Assembly: GCA_022820925.1 (NCBI GenBank)
Contig: JAJEEO010000012.1
Location: 248,001 to 312,000 of the forward strand
Length of the DNA stretch: 64,000 nt
From: Acidimicrobiia bacterium
Lineage (GTDB): Bacteria > Actinomycetota > Acidimicrobiia > Acidimicrobiales > Poriferisodalaceae
Direction of reading: 5' to 3'
In this document: in pieces, positions 1 through 10,179 of the stretch
Layout: each line of letters begins with the position of its first letter
How positions within the stretch are numbered: the first letter of the stretch is position 1
Notes under the pieces: model-generated
Told to the model about the DNA's origin: nothing
The model's database searches: none
Seen by the model: the letters and a program-made list of their open reading frames with translations, nothing else
Position numbers and translations under genes: made by a program

Positions 1-46
1 GCTGTCACTACAGGTCATCGGCTGCCGACGGCGGCGGCTGCATACG

Positions 47-1483
47 TCAGGCGAACGCAACGGGCGGGCGCACATGCCACCACGGATGAGCCTCCTCCAA
101 TTGGGCAGCCAACGAGAACAGCGTCGACTCGTCGCCGTAACGGGCAACGAACATCATGCCGATCGGCAAACCCGATTCGGATCGCCACAACGGCACGCTC
201 ATCGCCGGCTGCCCGGTGACGTTCTGCACCATGGTCATGTTCAGGTACTCCGTCAGATCGCGGCGATACGCCTCAACATCGTTCTCGTGCCGGTAAATCT
301 CGCCGATCGGGGGCGGAGGCCCAGTCATCGTCGGCGAGAGCACCATGTCGTAGCGCCGCATGTACTCGTCCCATGCGTACGCCACCTCCATGCTGACGTC
401 ATTCGCCCGCGCATAGTCGGCACCGCTGACTGCCCGCCCCTGCGTTCTCATGGCGGCCAGCAGAACTTCCAGCTCGTCATCGTCCACCGGCCGGCCCCTG
501 CCTTCGCCGAGGCCATCGATGAAACGTGCGACGTCAACGGAAACGGTCGCAAAGAGCACCCTGGAGAGCACTTCGATGTCGAACGCAGGCGACGGCGCCG
601 ACTCGACGAGGTGACCGAGCGCCCTCAGCAGCTCCGCGGTGCGATGGGTCGCTGCAAGGTATTCCGGATCGAAGTCGCGTCCCGCATGGGTCTGCTCGAG
701 CATGGCAATGCGCATCGGACGCGCGGGTTGACGCATGCCCACCGAATAGGGCACCTGGGGCGAGGGGGCCACGTACCGGCTTCCCGTCTCGGGGCCCGCG
801 ATGGCATCGAGCAGCACTGCCGAGTCCCGCACGCTCCGGGTGATAACGCCATCTGCTGAGAAGCCCATCCAGAATTCGGTGTACACCGGCCCGTTCGGCA
901 CTCGTCCGCGTGACGGCTTCACGGTGAATGCTCCGCACCATGCTGCGGGGATTCGCAATGATCCGCCGCCGTCGTTGCCGTGCGCAGCGGGCAAAGCAGC
1001 GGTGCTGACTATCACTGCAGCACCGGCCGACGAACCGCCCGGGGTCAGGCGGGAATTCCAAGGGTTGCGGCAGGCGCCGGTGCGCGAGCGATCCGTGTCG
1101 ATCGACACCGACAGCGGAGGCACTGACGTTGCGCCGAGCACCACCAGCCCTGCGTCCATGAACCGCTGAGCCAGCACCGATGTCGTGTCTGCGACGTGAT
1201 CGGCCAGCAGGTGCAGACCTTCGGTTGCAGACAGCCCAGCGATCTCGCACGCGCAGTCCTTGCGCACGAACGGCACACCGGTCAACGGCCCGTCAGGAAG
1301 GCCGCTGGCGATCTGTCGACGGGCAAAATCCTCATAGCGATCAGCGAGCACGCCGAACTGACGGTCCACGGCGTCGACTCGTTCGATCGCCTCCTCGAGC
1401 AACTCGGTTGGGGTGACGTCGCCCGAACGGACGAGCTCCGAGAGGCCCACGGCATCGTGATCGTCGAAGACGCTGTCGGTCAT
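47..1483 (-). CDS. Amidase-signature family amidohydrolase
   Basis: 478 aa, the usual length for the amidase signature (AS) family, which hydrolyses carboxamides to acid plus ammonia in the cytoplasm. The Ser-cisSer-Lys triad is visible: Lys75 (FVRKD), Ser151 in GGSSAG (149-154) and Ser175 in DGGGSLRIPAAWCG. A GGGGAG ribosome binding site lies just upstream of the ATG at 1483. The gene is divergent from the monooxygenase operon at 1559, sharing a short promoter with a 22-bp palindrome, so joint control is likely. With a ureohydrolase in the opposite operon, it may act on an amide intermediate of the same pathway (inference). The substrate cannot be read from the sequence. Confidence 0.9.
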   Translation of the reverse strand: MTDSVFDDHDAVGLSELVRSGDVTPTELLEEAIERVDAVDRQFGVLADRYEDFARRQIASGLPDGPLTGVPFVRKDCACEIAGLSATEGLHLLADHVADTTSVLAQRFMDAGLVVLGATSVPPLSVSIDTDRSRTGACRNPWNSRLTPGGSSAGAAVIVSTAALPAAHGNDGGGSLRIPAAWCGAFTVKPSRGRVPNGPVYTEFWMGFSADGVITRSVRDSAVLLDAIAGPETGSRYVAPSPQVPYSVGMRQPARPMRIAMLEQTHAGRDFDPEYLAATHRTAELLRALGHLVESAPSPAFDIEVLSRVLFATVSVDVARFIDGLGEGRGRPVDDDELEVLLAAMRTQGRAVSGADYARANDVSMEVAYAWDEYMRRYDMVLSPTMTGPPPPIGEIYRHENDVEAYRRDLTEYLNMTMVQNVTGQPAMSVPLWRSESGLPIGMMFVARYGDESTLFSLAAQLEEAHPWWHVRPPVAFA

Positions 1484-1535
1484 GGCACTCCCCGCCGGTC
1501 CACATCAGGTACATCGAAGAACGGAACCGTCTGCC

Positions 1536-1557
1536 GACCATACGCTAGCGTATGGTC
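1536..1557. promoter_or_regulatory. 22-bp perfect palindromic operator / bidirectional promoter
   Basis: The half-site GACCATACGCT is followed immediately by its exact reverse complement, giving a 22-bp uninterrupted palindrome between two divergent genes. It ends one base before the GTG start at 1559. The centre carries TACGCT on both strands, which could serve as a -10 element in either direction; the operon mRNA would then be nearly leaderless. Perfect palindromes with ATAC/GTAT cores are typical of TetR-type repressors, but no such regulator is encoded in the window. Confidence 0.75.
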
Positions 1558-1558
1558 A

Positions 1559-3076
1559 GTGGCTGCAGCGCTTGCGAGAGTCGAGGACCGCGGCGACCGG
1601 TGGCTCGTCGTCGGAGCGGGCCCATCCGGTCTCTCGGTCGCGCTGGCCCTGCGAACCGCTGGGGTCGATTTCGACGCTGTCGAAGCCGATCATCAACCGG
1701 GCGGACTCTGGAACTTCGACAATCCCGGATCGGCGATCTATGAGACCGCCCACTTCATCTCATCGGCGGCGCGTTCAGGGTGGGCGGACCTGCCTATGCC
1801 CGACCACTACCCCGACTACCCGCGCTGGTGGGAGATCCGCGACTACATCCGCGCCTACGCAGCACACCACGACCTCGGCAGGCACTACGAGTTCGACACC
1901 GAGGTCGAAACGGCGGTGCCGACCGGCGATGCACCCGACGAACGCTGGGACGTCACCTTCACCGACGGACATCGGCGCCGTTACCGAGGCGTGATCGCGT
2001 GCCCCGGGTTCCAGCGGGTGCCGCGGATTCCCTCGTATCCGGGATATTTCGCCGGCGAAGCCCGGCACAGCCAGACCTACAAGCGTGTCGACGAGCTGCG
2101 CGACAAGCGAGTGCTCGTCGTGGGCGCCGGCAACTCGGGCGTCGACATCGCCGTGGATGCGGCCTTCGCCGCGGATCAGGCCGTCATCTCAGTCCGCCGC
2201 GGCTACTGGTTTTTCCCCAAGCTCATCGGCGGCGTTCCGCTCGACCACTTTGGCATCAACACCGTGTCGAGCCAAGAGCGGCTGGCTGAATTCCTGGCGC
2301 TGCACGTCGGCGATGTCACCCGCACCGGATTCGGCGCGCCCGATCATCCCCCGCTGACGCACCACCCCATCCTGAACGACCAGGTGCTGCATCACCTCTC
2401 CCACGGAGACCTCGTCTGGCGCCCCGAGATCGCCCGCTTCGACGGCCAGCGGGTCCACTTCGTCGACGGCAGCAGCGACGAAGTGGATCTGATCCTGTGG
2501 GCCACCGGCTATCGCGATGAGATGCCGTTCATCGACCCCGAGCACTGCCGCATCTCGTCCACCGACGCCGACAACGACCTGTTCTTGTGGATGTTCCATC
2601 GCCGCTACCCGCACCTGTGCGTGCTGGGTCCCGCAAACCTCGCTGCCGGGGGCTACTGGGGGGTGAGCGCAGCCGCGGACCTGATCGCCAACCACGTACG
2701 TGATGAACAAAGCCACCCTGAGCGCTGGCAGCGATTCCGAGCGCTGATCGAGAGCCCCGAGCCGGACCTGACCGGGGGGTACTCGTACTGCGAACGCGAG
2801 GGACACCTCAACTACGTCAACGCAGCGGCACTCGACGCGTACAGCATCGAGCTGGCAGCCGAATTCGGATTCGACCCACTCGGGTTCCCGGCCGACTACG
2901 AGCCTCCCGAGCTCATCGATATTGACGACTGGCTCGACCACCCGCGACCCGTCGAGCGCCCGCCGCACGGCTCGCTCACGCCTCAGGCCTACGACCCGCT
3001 GGAGCTGATCGCGAACACCCAGCAGAGGACGCCGCCGTCGCCGAACAGCGAGAGCAGAGCGTTCGGGGCGCCGTGA
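1559..3076 (+). CDS. Flavin-dependent monooxygenase (FMO type)
   Basis: About 505 aa from the GTG at 1559. This start is chosen because it lies just after the palindromic operator and places the FAD-binding GAGPSG at residues 19-24. The reading frame stays open upstream to about 1196, but those codons overlap the amidase gene. Signatures: the FMO fingerprint FxGxxxHxxxY at 164-174 (F-A-G...H...Y), a second dinucleotide site GAGNSG for NADPH, and a late ATGY motif. The Tyr at the end of the fingerprint favours an FMO or N-hydroxylase over a Baeyer-Villiger enzyme. It overlaps the following P450 start by 4 bases (GTGA) and is first in a coupled four-gene operon. The substrate is unknown; N- or S-oxygenation of an amine-like compound would fit the context. 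Confidence 0.85.
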   Translation: MAAALARVEDRGDRWLVVGAGPSGLSVALALRTAGVDFDAVEADHQPGGLWNFDNPGSAIYETAHFISSAARSGWADLPMPDHYPDYPRWWEIRDYIRAYAAHHDLGRHYEFDTEVETAVPTGDAPDERWDVTFTDGHRRRYRGVIACPGFQRVPRIPSYPGYFAGEARHSQTYKRVDELRDKRVLVVGAGNSGVDIAVDAAFAADQAVISVRRGYWFFPKLIGGVPLDHFGINTVSSQERLAEFLALHVGDVTRTGFGAPDHPPLTHHPILNDQVLHHLSHGDLVWRPEIARFDGQRVHFVDGSSDEVDLILWATGYRDEMPFIDPEHCRISSTDADNDLFLWMFHRRYPHLCVLGPANLAAGGYWGVSAAADLIANHVRDEQSHPERWQRFRALIESPEPDLTGGYSYCEREGHLNYVNAAALDAYSIELAAEFGFDPLGFPADYEPPELIDIDDWLDHPRPVERPPHGSLTPQAYDPLELIANTQQRTPPSPNSESRAFGAP

Positions 3077-4350
3077 ACACAGCACCTGTCTCGGTGGCGC
3101 AACTGGCCGGTCCGGCCGGCGACCAGTTCGAGCAGTACGCGGCCGCGCCGTTCGAGTACCTGCGCGACCTGCGCAGTCACGGCAGCATCGTGCCGATCGA
3201 CCTCGGCGGGGTGCGCACCGCGGTGGTCTTCGACCTCGGCGTGATCGCCACCGTGTTCGTGAATCGCCTCGAGCATGTGGGGCGGCCCCTGGTCTTCGAA
3301 CGCCTTGCGCACGTGATGGGGTCTGGTCTGATCACCAACTACGACTGGGATCTGTGGCTGGCCCGGCGACGCCGCATCGCCCGCCCGCTCGGCGCCCGAA
3401 CCGTGCGCCGGCTGCACACGCGCATGTGCCAGATCATCGATTCTGAGCTCAGCCGCTGGCCCACCGGCGAGCCTGTCGAAGTGCACGACCTCGTGAAGCG
3501 GCTCACCCTGCGCGTGGTTGCCGACCTGCTGTTCAGCGACGATCTCACCGAAGAGGCCATGGAGGTCATCGCCACGGCAGTTGCCGAGATCCATGCATGG
3601 GCCGAGTCCGATCCGGCCAATACAGACATCGACGCCAGGCCTGCCTCATTCGACGCCGCCATGGCGGCACTCGACGGCTACATCGGCGGTGTGCTCGACG
3701 CCCGTCCACCCGGCGATCCGGGCAGTGACATGGCCGGGCTCCTGCTGGCGGCGGTGGACGAGCCCGACGCCCGGCTGGACCGCCGCGGGGTGCGAGACGA
3801 AGCAGTGACGCTGATCCTCGCGGGACACGAGACGGTCACCAACACGATCTGCTTCGCCATCGACCTGCTCGGTCGCCACCCCCAGCACGCCGGCGCTGCC
3901 GCCCGATTCGTCGTCGACGAGACGCTCCGCCTGTACCCGCCGGTGCACGTGACGAACCGGGCCATCATCAAGGATCTTGTTGTCGACTGCGATCCCGGCA
4001 CGCCCGAGGCCCGAGGGGTACTGCTGCCCGCCGGCTGGGAAGTACTGGTGCCCGAGTACGTCATCTACCGCGATGCGAAACACTTCGAACGGCCCGGGGA
4101 GTTTCTTCCCCAACGCTGGGCCGACGACAGCCCGTTGCATCTCGACCGGCGTGCCTACTTCCCGTTCCTGACCGGGCCGAAGTTCTGCGTCGGCCGCCAT
4201 TTCGCGCTGCTGGAAGCGACCGAGGCCATCGAGCGATTTCGTGCCAGGTTCCGCCACGAAATGACGGATCCCACGACTCCTTGGGGGCGGGAGTTCGCCG
4301 TTTCCTTCGCCCCGGATCGACCCATGGGGATCCGGTTGTGGGAGCGGTGA
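3073..4350 (+). CDS. Cytochrome P450
   Basis: 425 aa, typical of a soluble bacterial class I P450. It has the I-helix AGHET (250-254), the K-helix ExxR (Glu283-Arg286, ETLR) and the heme loop FLTGPKFCVG with ligand Cys372. It begins at GTG 3073, overlapping the monooxygenase stop by 4 bases, and its own stop overlaps the next start by one base (TGATG), so translation is coupled. No ferredoxin or ferredoxin reductase gene is adjacent, so electrons must come from elsewhere. The order FMO then P450 suggests two successive oxidations of one substrate (inference). Confidence 0.95.
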   Translation: MNTAPVSVAQLAGPAGDQFEQYAAAPFEYLRDLRSHGSIVPIDLGGVRTAVVFDLGVIATVFVNRLEHVGRPLVFERLAHVMGSGLITNYDWDLWLARRRRIARPLGARTVRRLHTRMCQIIDSELSRWPTGEPVEVHDLVKRLTLRVVADLLFSDDLTEEAMEVIATAVAEIHAWAESDPANTDIDARPASFDAAMAALDGYIGGVLDARPPGDPGSDMAGLLLAAVDEPDARLDRRGVRDEAVTLILAGHETVTNTICFAIDLLGRHPQHAGAAARFVVDETLRLYPPVHVTNRAIIKDLVVDCDPGTPEARGVLLPAGWEVLVPEYVIYRDAKHFERPGEFLPQRWADDSPLHLDRRAYFPFLTGPKFCVGRHFALLEATEAIERFRARFRHEMTDPTTPWGREFAVSFAPDRPMGIRLWER

Positions 4351-5384
4351 TGATCAGCGAGTTGACCCTGAGCGGTACGGGACGGGCGCGTGGCCGCCAG
4401 CACGGCGAAGAGCTGCGTGGGGCAATCGCCGAAGTGCTCGCCGGTTGGTATGAGGCACTGGCTCCGCGCATCGATCCGCGCGCATTCGTCAGGAAGATCT
4501 TCGCCGACAGCGGTCTGCGCGAGCCAGTCGAGCGCTACACGCCCGAGCTGTACGACGAGGTGGTCGGCATCGCCGAGGGTGCATCGCAGCCGCTCGAGAC
4601 CGTTTTCGCGTGGCAGCTCATCGACGAGTGCTGGTGGTACCTCGACGAGATCACCGGTGAGCTGCGCAGCCACGAGGCCTGCTCGGCCATGGCGGTCAAT
4701 GATGGGTCCCAGGGCTTCGTCGCCCAGACTCAAGACCTGTACCGGCACTTCGACAGCGGCCAGGTGATGCTGCGCTATCTCGAACCGGACGGGCTGGAGA
4801 TCCTGGCGCCGTCGGGCGCGGGCCTTCTTGCCTACAACGGCGTCAACTCGTCGGGTGTCGCAGTGTGCATCACGACGCTGAGCCAGCTCGCTCACCAATC
4901 TGGCGGAGTGTCGAGCGGCTTTGTGATACCGACGTTGTTGCGGTGCCGATCCATCGACGAAGCGCTGCGCTGGTTGCGGGCTACGCCGTTGGCGAGTGGC
5001 AACAGCTGGGTGCTGGGCACCTGCGATCGTTCCGTGGCCGTGGAAGTGTCGGCAGTCGAAGTGGAGGTCTCCCACGACGGCAACCGGGCGATCCACACCA
5101 ACCATCCGTTCCGGGCAACGCCGAAATATCACTACCCGCGACTCGATTCCTCAATCGACCGGCTGAACCAGCTCGAAGCCACCGTGAGGCCCGACATGAG
5201 CCTGGGGGAGATTGCTGCCATGTACGAGACCAAACCCATCTGCCGGTCACGCGCCGGCGCAGGACCGAATGACGAGATCACTGTCGCAACCTCGATATTC
5301 GAACTCGCTGACACGCAGCGCTGCCATCTGGGGGCAGGACCGCTCGACACCGACGAACTCACGACGTTCGCGATGAGCCGATGA
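4350..5384 (+). CDS. C45-family acyltransferase/amidohydrolase (Ntn-hydrolase, penicillin acyltransferase-like)
   Basis: About 344 aa from the ATG at 4350, which overlaps the P450 stop by one base. The protein resembles the C45 peptidase family, acyl-CoA:6-aminopenicillanic acid acyltransferases and their many uncharacterised bacterial relatives. These self-cleave before a Cys that becomes the N-terminal nucleophile. Here that Cys is 111, in the context HEACSAM, followed by the family's AQTQD-like segment. The members form or break amide bonds. Between a P450 and a ureohydrolase it could remove or transfer an acyl group on an amine or guanidine (inference). It ends in a 4-base ATGA overlap with the next gene. 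Confidence 0.75.
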   Translation: MISELTLSGTGRARGRQHGEELRGAIAEVLAGWYEALAPRIDPRAFVRKIFADSGLREPVERYTPELYDEVVGIAEGASQPLETVFAWQLIDECWWYLDEITGELRSHEACSAMAVNDGSQGFVAQTQDLYRHFDSGQVMLRYLEPDGLEILAPSGAGLLAYNGVNSSGVAVCITTLSQLAHQSGGVSSGFVIPTLLRCRSIDEALRWLRATPLASGNSWVLGTCDRSVAVEVSAVEVEVSHDGNRAIHTNHPFRATPKYHYPRLDSSIDRLNQLEATVRPDMSLGEIAAMYETKPICRSRAGAGPNDEITVATSIFELADTQRCHLGAGPLDTDELTTFAMSR

Positions 5385-6340
5385 GCGAGCACGAGCCGGC
5401 GCCGACGGGTGCCGACAGCGGCGACGATCCCATGTACGAGCCGCGCTATCAGGAGATCGCCACATTCATGCGTGCGCCGTACCGGCCCGATCTCGACGGT
5501 GTCGACATCGCGCTGTACGGCGTGCCCTACGACGGCGGTGTCACCAACCGGCCCGGTGCGCGCCACGGGCCGCGCGAGATCCGCAACCAGTCGTCTCTGA
5601 TGCGCGCTATCAACCACGCGACCGGTGTCAACCCCTATGAGCTGTGCGCTGTCGCCGACGTGGGCGATGTCCGGTTCAACCGCGTCTACGACAACGCTGC
5701 TGTGGTGGACGACATCGAAGCCTTCGTGCGGCGCATCGTTGCCGCCGGGGCAACGCCTCTGGCTGCCGGCGGAGACCACTCCATCACGTACCCGATCTTC
5801 CGTGCCCTGTCGACACCTGACGCGCCCATCGGCATGGTTCACATCGATGCGCACACCGACACTTGGAGCGCATTTCGAGGCGAGAAATTCCACCACGGCT
5901 CACCGTTCCGGCTGGCCTGCGACGAGGGGCTGCTCGACCCGGCTCGGACCATCCAGATCGGCATCCGGGGTGCTCAGAACTGGGCGGACGGCTGGGAGTA
6001 TTCGGCGCGGGCCGGCATGCGGGTGATGTTCATCGAGGAGTTCACCGAACTCGGCGTCGATGCGGCGGTAGCCGAAGCCCGCCGAGTGGTCGGTGATGGA
6101 CCCACCTACATCAGCTTCGACGTCGACGGGCTGGATCCGGTCTATGCACCGGGCACCGGCACACCCGAGGTGGGCGGCATCACGACCCGCGAGGCGCTGA
6201 CGTTGCTGCGGGGCCTGCGCGGCCTGAACCTGGTGGGAGGCGATGTCGTCGAGGTGGCGCCGCCATTCGATCCCAGCGGCAATACAGCGCTGGTCGGGGC
6301 CACCTTGATGTACGAGATCCTGTGCCTGCTGGCTGAGTGA
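5381..6340 (+). CDS. Agmatinase-like ureohydrolase
   Basis: 319 aa, the usual length for the arginase/agmatinase family, which hydrolyses guanidino compounds to urea plus an amine at a binuclear Mn site. All metal ligands are visible: His133 (GGDHS), Asp156/His158/Asp160 (HIDAHTD) and Asp247/Asp249 (SFDVDGLDP). The exact substrate (agmatine, guanidinobutyrate, guanidinopropionate, proclavaminate or another) cannot be assigned. It is last in the coupled operon, with an ATGA overlap to the preceding gene. No urease gene is in the window. The gene is convergent with the ABC importer, 19 bases away. Confidence 0.9.
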   Translation: MSEHEPAPTGADSGDDPMYEPRYQEIATFMRAPYRPDLDGVDIALYGVPYDGGVTNRPGARHGPREIRNQSSLMRAINHATGVNPYELCAVADVGDVRFNRVYDNAAVVDDIEAFVRRIVAAGATPLAAGGDHSITYPIFRALSTPDAPIGMVHIDAHTDTWSAFRGEKFHHGSPFRLACDEGLLDPARTIQIGIRGAQNWADGWEYSARAGMRVMFIEEFTELGVDAAVAEARRVVGDGPTYISFDVDGLDPVYAPGTGTPEVGGITTREALTLLRGLRGLNLVGGDVVEVAPPFDPSGNTALVGATLMYEILCLLAE

Positions 6341-6359
6341 ACGGCCGATCAGTCGACGG

Positions 6360-7075
6360 CTACTCCAGCGACTCCACGCCGAGGTAGCTGGCGTCCAGCA
6401 GCGCCCGGTTGGCCAGCAGCTCAGCTGCGGGACCCGACATCACGAGGTCGCCGTGGTTCAGCACGTAGCCACGGTCGGAGACCTCGAGAGCCAGGTCGAC
6501 ATGCTGCTCGACCAGGAGGACCCCGGCGCCGGTCTCGTCCGCGATGCGGCGTACCACCGGCATGAGCTCCTCGTAGATCACCGGCGCGAGACCCAAGCTC
6601 ATCTCGTCGACCATCAGCAGTTTCGGCTCAGCCACGATGGCCCGGCCAAGTGCCAGCATCTGCTGCTCGCCGCCGCTGAGCAGCCCGCCGCGACGACTCA
6701 TCAGCGGCCCCAGCGCCGGAAAGAACTCGACGGCTCGGTCGAGATCCACACGCCCCCGCGTCTTGGCCAGCAGCAGGTTCTCACGCACGGTCAGCTGGAA
6801 GAGCACGCCGCGGTTCTCGGGCACATGGGTCACGCCCCAGCGCGCCACCCTCTGGGCTTGGCGCAGCTTCGGCACCGGGCGTCCCATGACGCTCACGCTC
6901 CCCTCCAGGATCTGCACCAGGCCCGAGATGGTCATGAGCGTCGTGGTCTTTCCGGCTCCGTTCGGCCCGAGCAGCGCCACGACTTCCCCGGGATCGACAT
7001 GGAGTTCGAGGTCGCGCACGACCGCCACACCGTCGTAGCCAGTGTGCAGCCCGGAGATGTCCAGCAGCCGTTCGG

Positions 7076-7079
<4 letters not shown>
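6360..7079 (-). CDS. livF: Branched-chain amino acid-type ABC transporter ATPase LivF
   Basis: 239 aa from the ATG at 7079, which overlaps the livG stop in ATGA; the frame extends upstream only within livG. Walker [10 protein letters not shown] is at 38-46, the signature is LLSGGEQQ and Walker B is LLMVDE. The size and the short C-terminus match LivF, one of the two ATPases of the hydrophobic amino acid uptake (HAAT) family. Members of this family carry Leu/Ile/Val, but some carry urea or short amides. It is the last gene of the importer operon. Confidence 0.93.
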
Positions 7080-7844
<765 letters not shown>

Positions 7845-7852
<8 letters not shown>

Positions 7853-10007
7853 TGCTGGCCCCCACGCCGGCCGGCGGATTGCCGGATGCCGCCCTTCGCC
7901 GCCGTCTCAGCCGATTCCACAGGCCTGCGAGCTGACGCCGCTGGAAGCCGTCGATGCCCTCGTTGTTGTAGACGGCCGTGGCAATCAGGAAGAAGCCTGC
8001 GACATATGCCGTGTACGGCCCGACGTCGATGAACCACTCGTTGGTGACGACAATGCCGATGCCCTCGGCGAAGAGCGTCCCGGCCATGATGGCGCCGCCC
8101 ACCGTGGAGATCCCGCCCAGATAGGCGAAAGCCAGCACCGACAGCGAGACGAAGATCCCGAACGAGTCCTGCGCGTAGGTGCCGAGCTTGTAGGCCGTCA
8201 GCGCTCCGCCGAGCGCAGCGAAGAAGCTCGCTATGCCGAACGCCGACAGCTTGATCGCCGCCACGTTGACGCCGGCAGCCGCGGCGGCGCGTTCATTGGC
8301 GCGCACGGCCAGCATCTGCTCGCCGAGCCGGGAGCGTCGGAGCCGCATGACCGCCACACAGCACCCGATCGCCAGCACGAGCAGGAACAAGCCGAACGCT
8401 CCCGTCGGGATCTTGCCGTCGCCCCAGAAGAACTCGCTGGTAGTCCCGAACTCGACGCCCCCGATCTCGGGCGTCGGCGCCACCTTGGTCGTGCGCCCGA
8501 GCCCGAACCATCCCGAGCGCTGGAAGAAGATCTCCTCGATGGCAAGGCCGCTCGCCAAGGTGATGATCGCCAGGCTCGCACCTCTCGTCCGCAGCGAGGG
8601 CAGCGCTGCGACCAGGCCGAAGCCGAGACCGCTCAAGACTGCGAGGGGCAGCGTGAGCACCATCGGCAGGCCCGCCGACGTGCCGAACGAACCGACTGCG
8701 AAGGCAGCGACCCCGGCAAGTGCCATTTGCATCAGCGAGATCTGTCCGACATACCCGGTCACCACCACCAATGACAGCGCCAGAATGACGCCGATCAGTG
8801 TGTTCTGCATGCCAGAACGGAACTGGAACGGCGCGAACACCGTCACCCAGAAAGCGATCGCGGCCAGCAGCCCATAACCGATCATGCGCCCCCGCGTGAT
8901 CGGGGGCGCATACGCCTCTGGCAATCGCTCGGCCTGCACCGCGCCACGTGAGGGCAGCGTCTCGCCCCGCACGACCATCGCCAGCGCAATCACGACAAAC
9001 GGGAGTGCTCGGCGGATGCCGATGTCGGGGATCCACGCGAACTCGAATTCCAGCCGGAACAGCTCTTGATCCAGTACACCGAGCATCAGCCCTGCCGCCG
9101 CAGCAATCACGAAGGACGACATGCGGCCCAGGAGTGCTGCGCCCAGCGAGGAGATCAGCAGCACTGTGAACAGATTGGGCGTCACGCCGGTGATGGGCGC
9201 CACCAGGATGCCGACCAGCCCAGCCAACACCGACGCCAGTACCCAGCTCACGCCTGCCTGGAAGTCGGCGTTGAATCCGAGCAGCGTCGAGAAGCGCTCG
9301 TTCTCAGCCGACGCTCGGGTCGCAATGCCGAACCGCGTGTAGCGGAACAGCAGCCACAGCGCGAGCGTTCCCACCGCGACGGTGCCCAGCAGCCAGAACC
9401 GGTCCTGGCCGACGCGTACCCCCAGGAAGTCGACCGGATCGTTCGGGAAGATCGGGTCTGCGCTCTTCGCACGCGAGCCGAAGCGCAGCACGACGGCAGC
9501 CTGCAGGAACAGCATGATGCCCACCGAGGCCACCACCTTGGCCAGCACGGGGGCGTAGCGCAGCGGCCGGAAGATCGCATAGTGGGCGATCAACCCGAGA
9601 ACCGCGGCAGTAGACAACGCGACGGTCATGGCGAGCGCCGGATGCATCGGGCCGCCCATCCCGACCATGGTCGGGAAGTCGACGAGTTCGATGCCCCCGA
9701 TGCCCTCGATCGGCGCGAGCGGATTCGGCAGCGGAGGGATCGGGTAGTCGCCCGTGTCGGTGAGCGACACGTAGACGTAGGTCACATAGGTGGCTATCGC
9801 GCCGTGACCGAAATTGATGACTCCAGAGGCTCGGTACGCCACCACGAGACCCAGAGCGAGGGCAGCGACTATTGCCCCAGTACCGAGGCCGAACAGCACC
9901 GGCTGGAAGAAGATCGGCGTGTCGATGAACGCAGCGACTGCCCACGCAGCACCGACCACAGCGAGTGCCGCGAGTGCGATCTGCTCGGCGAGCGGTCGAT
10001 TACGCAA
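7845..10007 (-). CDS. Fused LivH-LivM permease of the ABC importer
   Basis: 720 aa. The N-terminal half (about 1-320) is LivH-like, including YRASGVINFGHGA. The C-terminal half (about 360-690) is LivM-like, including VVTGYVGQISLMQMALAG. In most bacteria these are two separate proteins of about 300 aa forming a heterodimeric channel; here they are one chain. The start is TTG at 10007, because the codon before it is a stop; GGGGAGA sits six bases upstream of that TTG. A Lys/Arg-rich cytoplasmic tail precedes the end. It overlaps livG by 8 bases. Confidence 0.9.
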
Positions 10008-10095
10008 TCATCTCTCCCCGGCACTTCGCCTGCGACCACCCCGGCGCACTACCGCCCGCCGCAGCCGCAACCCCCGCAGGAACCTACGCGAAGCG

Positions 10096-10130
10096 GCCCC
10101 GAACAGGCTGCCACGCAGGCTGTTCGGGGC
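10096..10130 (-). terminator. Strong hairpin between the binding-protein and permease genes
   Basis: An 11-bp perfect stem (GCCCCGAACAG with CTGTTCGGGGC) has inner pairing (CTGC/GCAG, loop CAC) after one mismatch. It lies in the 172-base gap between the binding-protein stop and the permease start. There is no U-run on either side. A leaky terminator or mRNA-stabilising stem here would give more binding protein than permease, a usual arrangement in importer operons (inference). Confidence 0.65.
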
Positions 10131-10179
10131 CCTTCCGGAGTGCGCACCGAAGGCGCACGCGCATATGGTCGGCGTGCGT

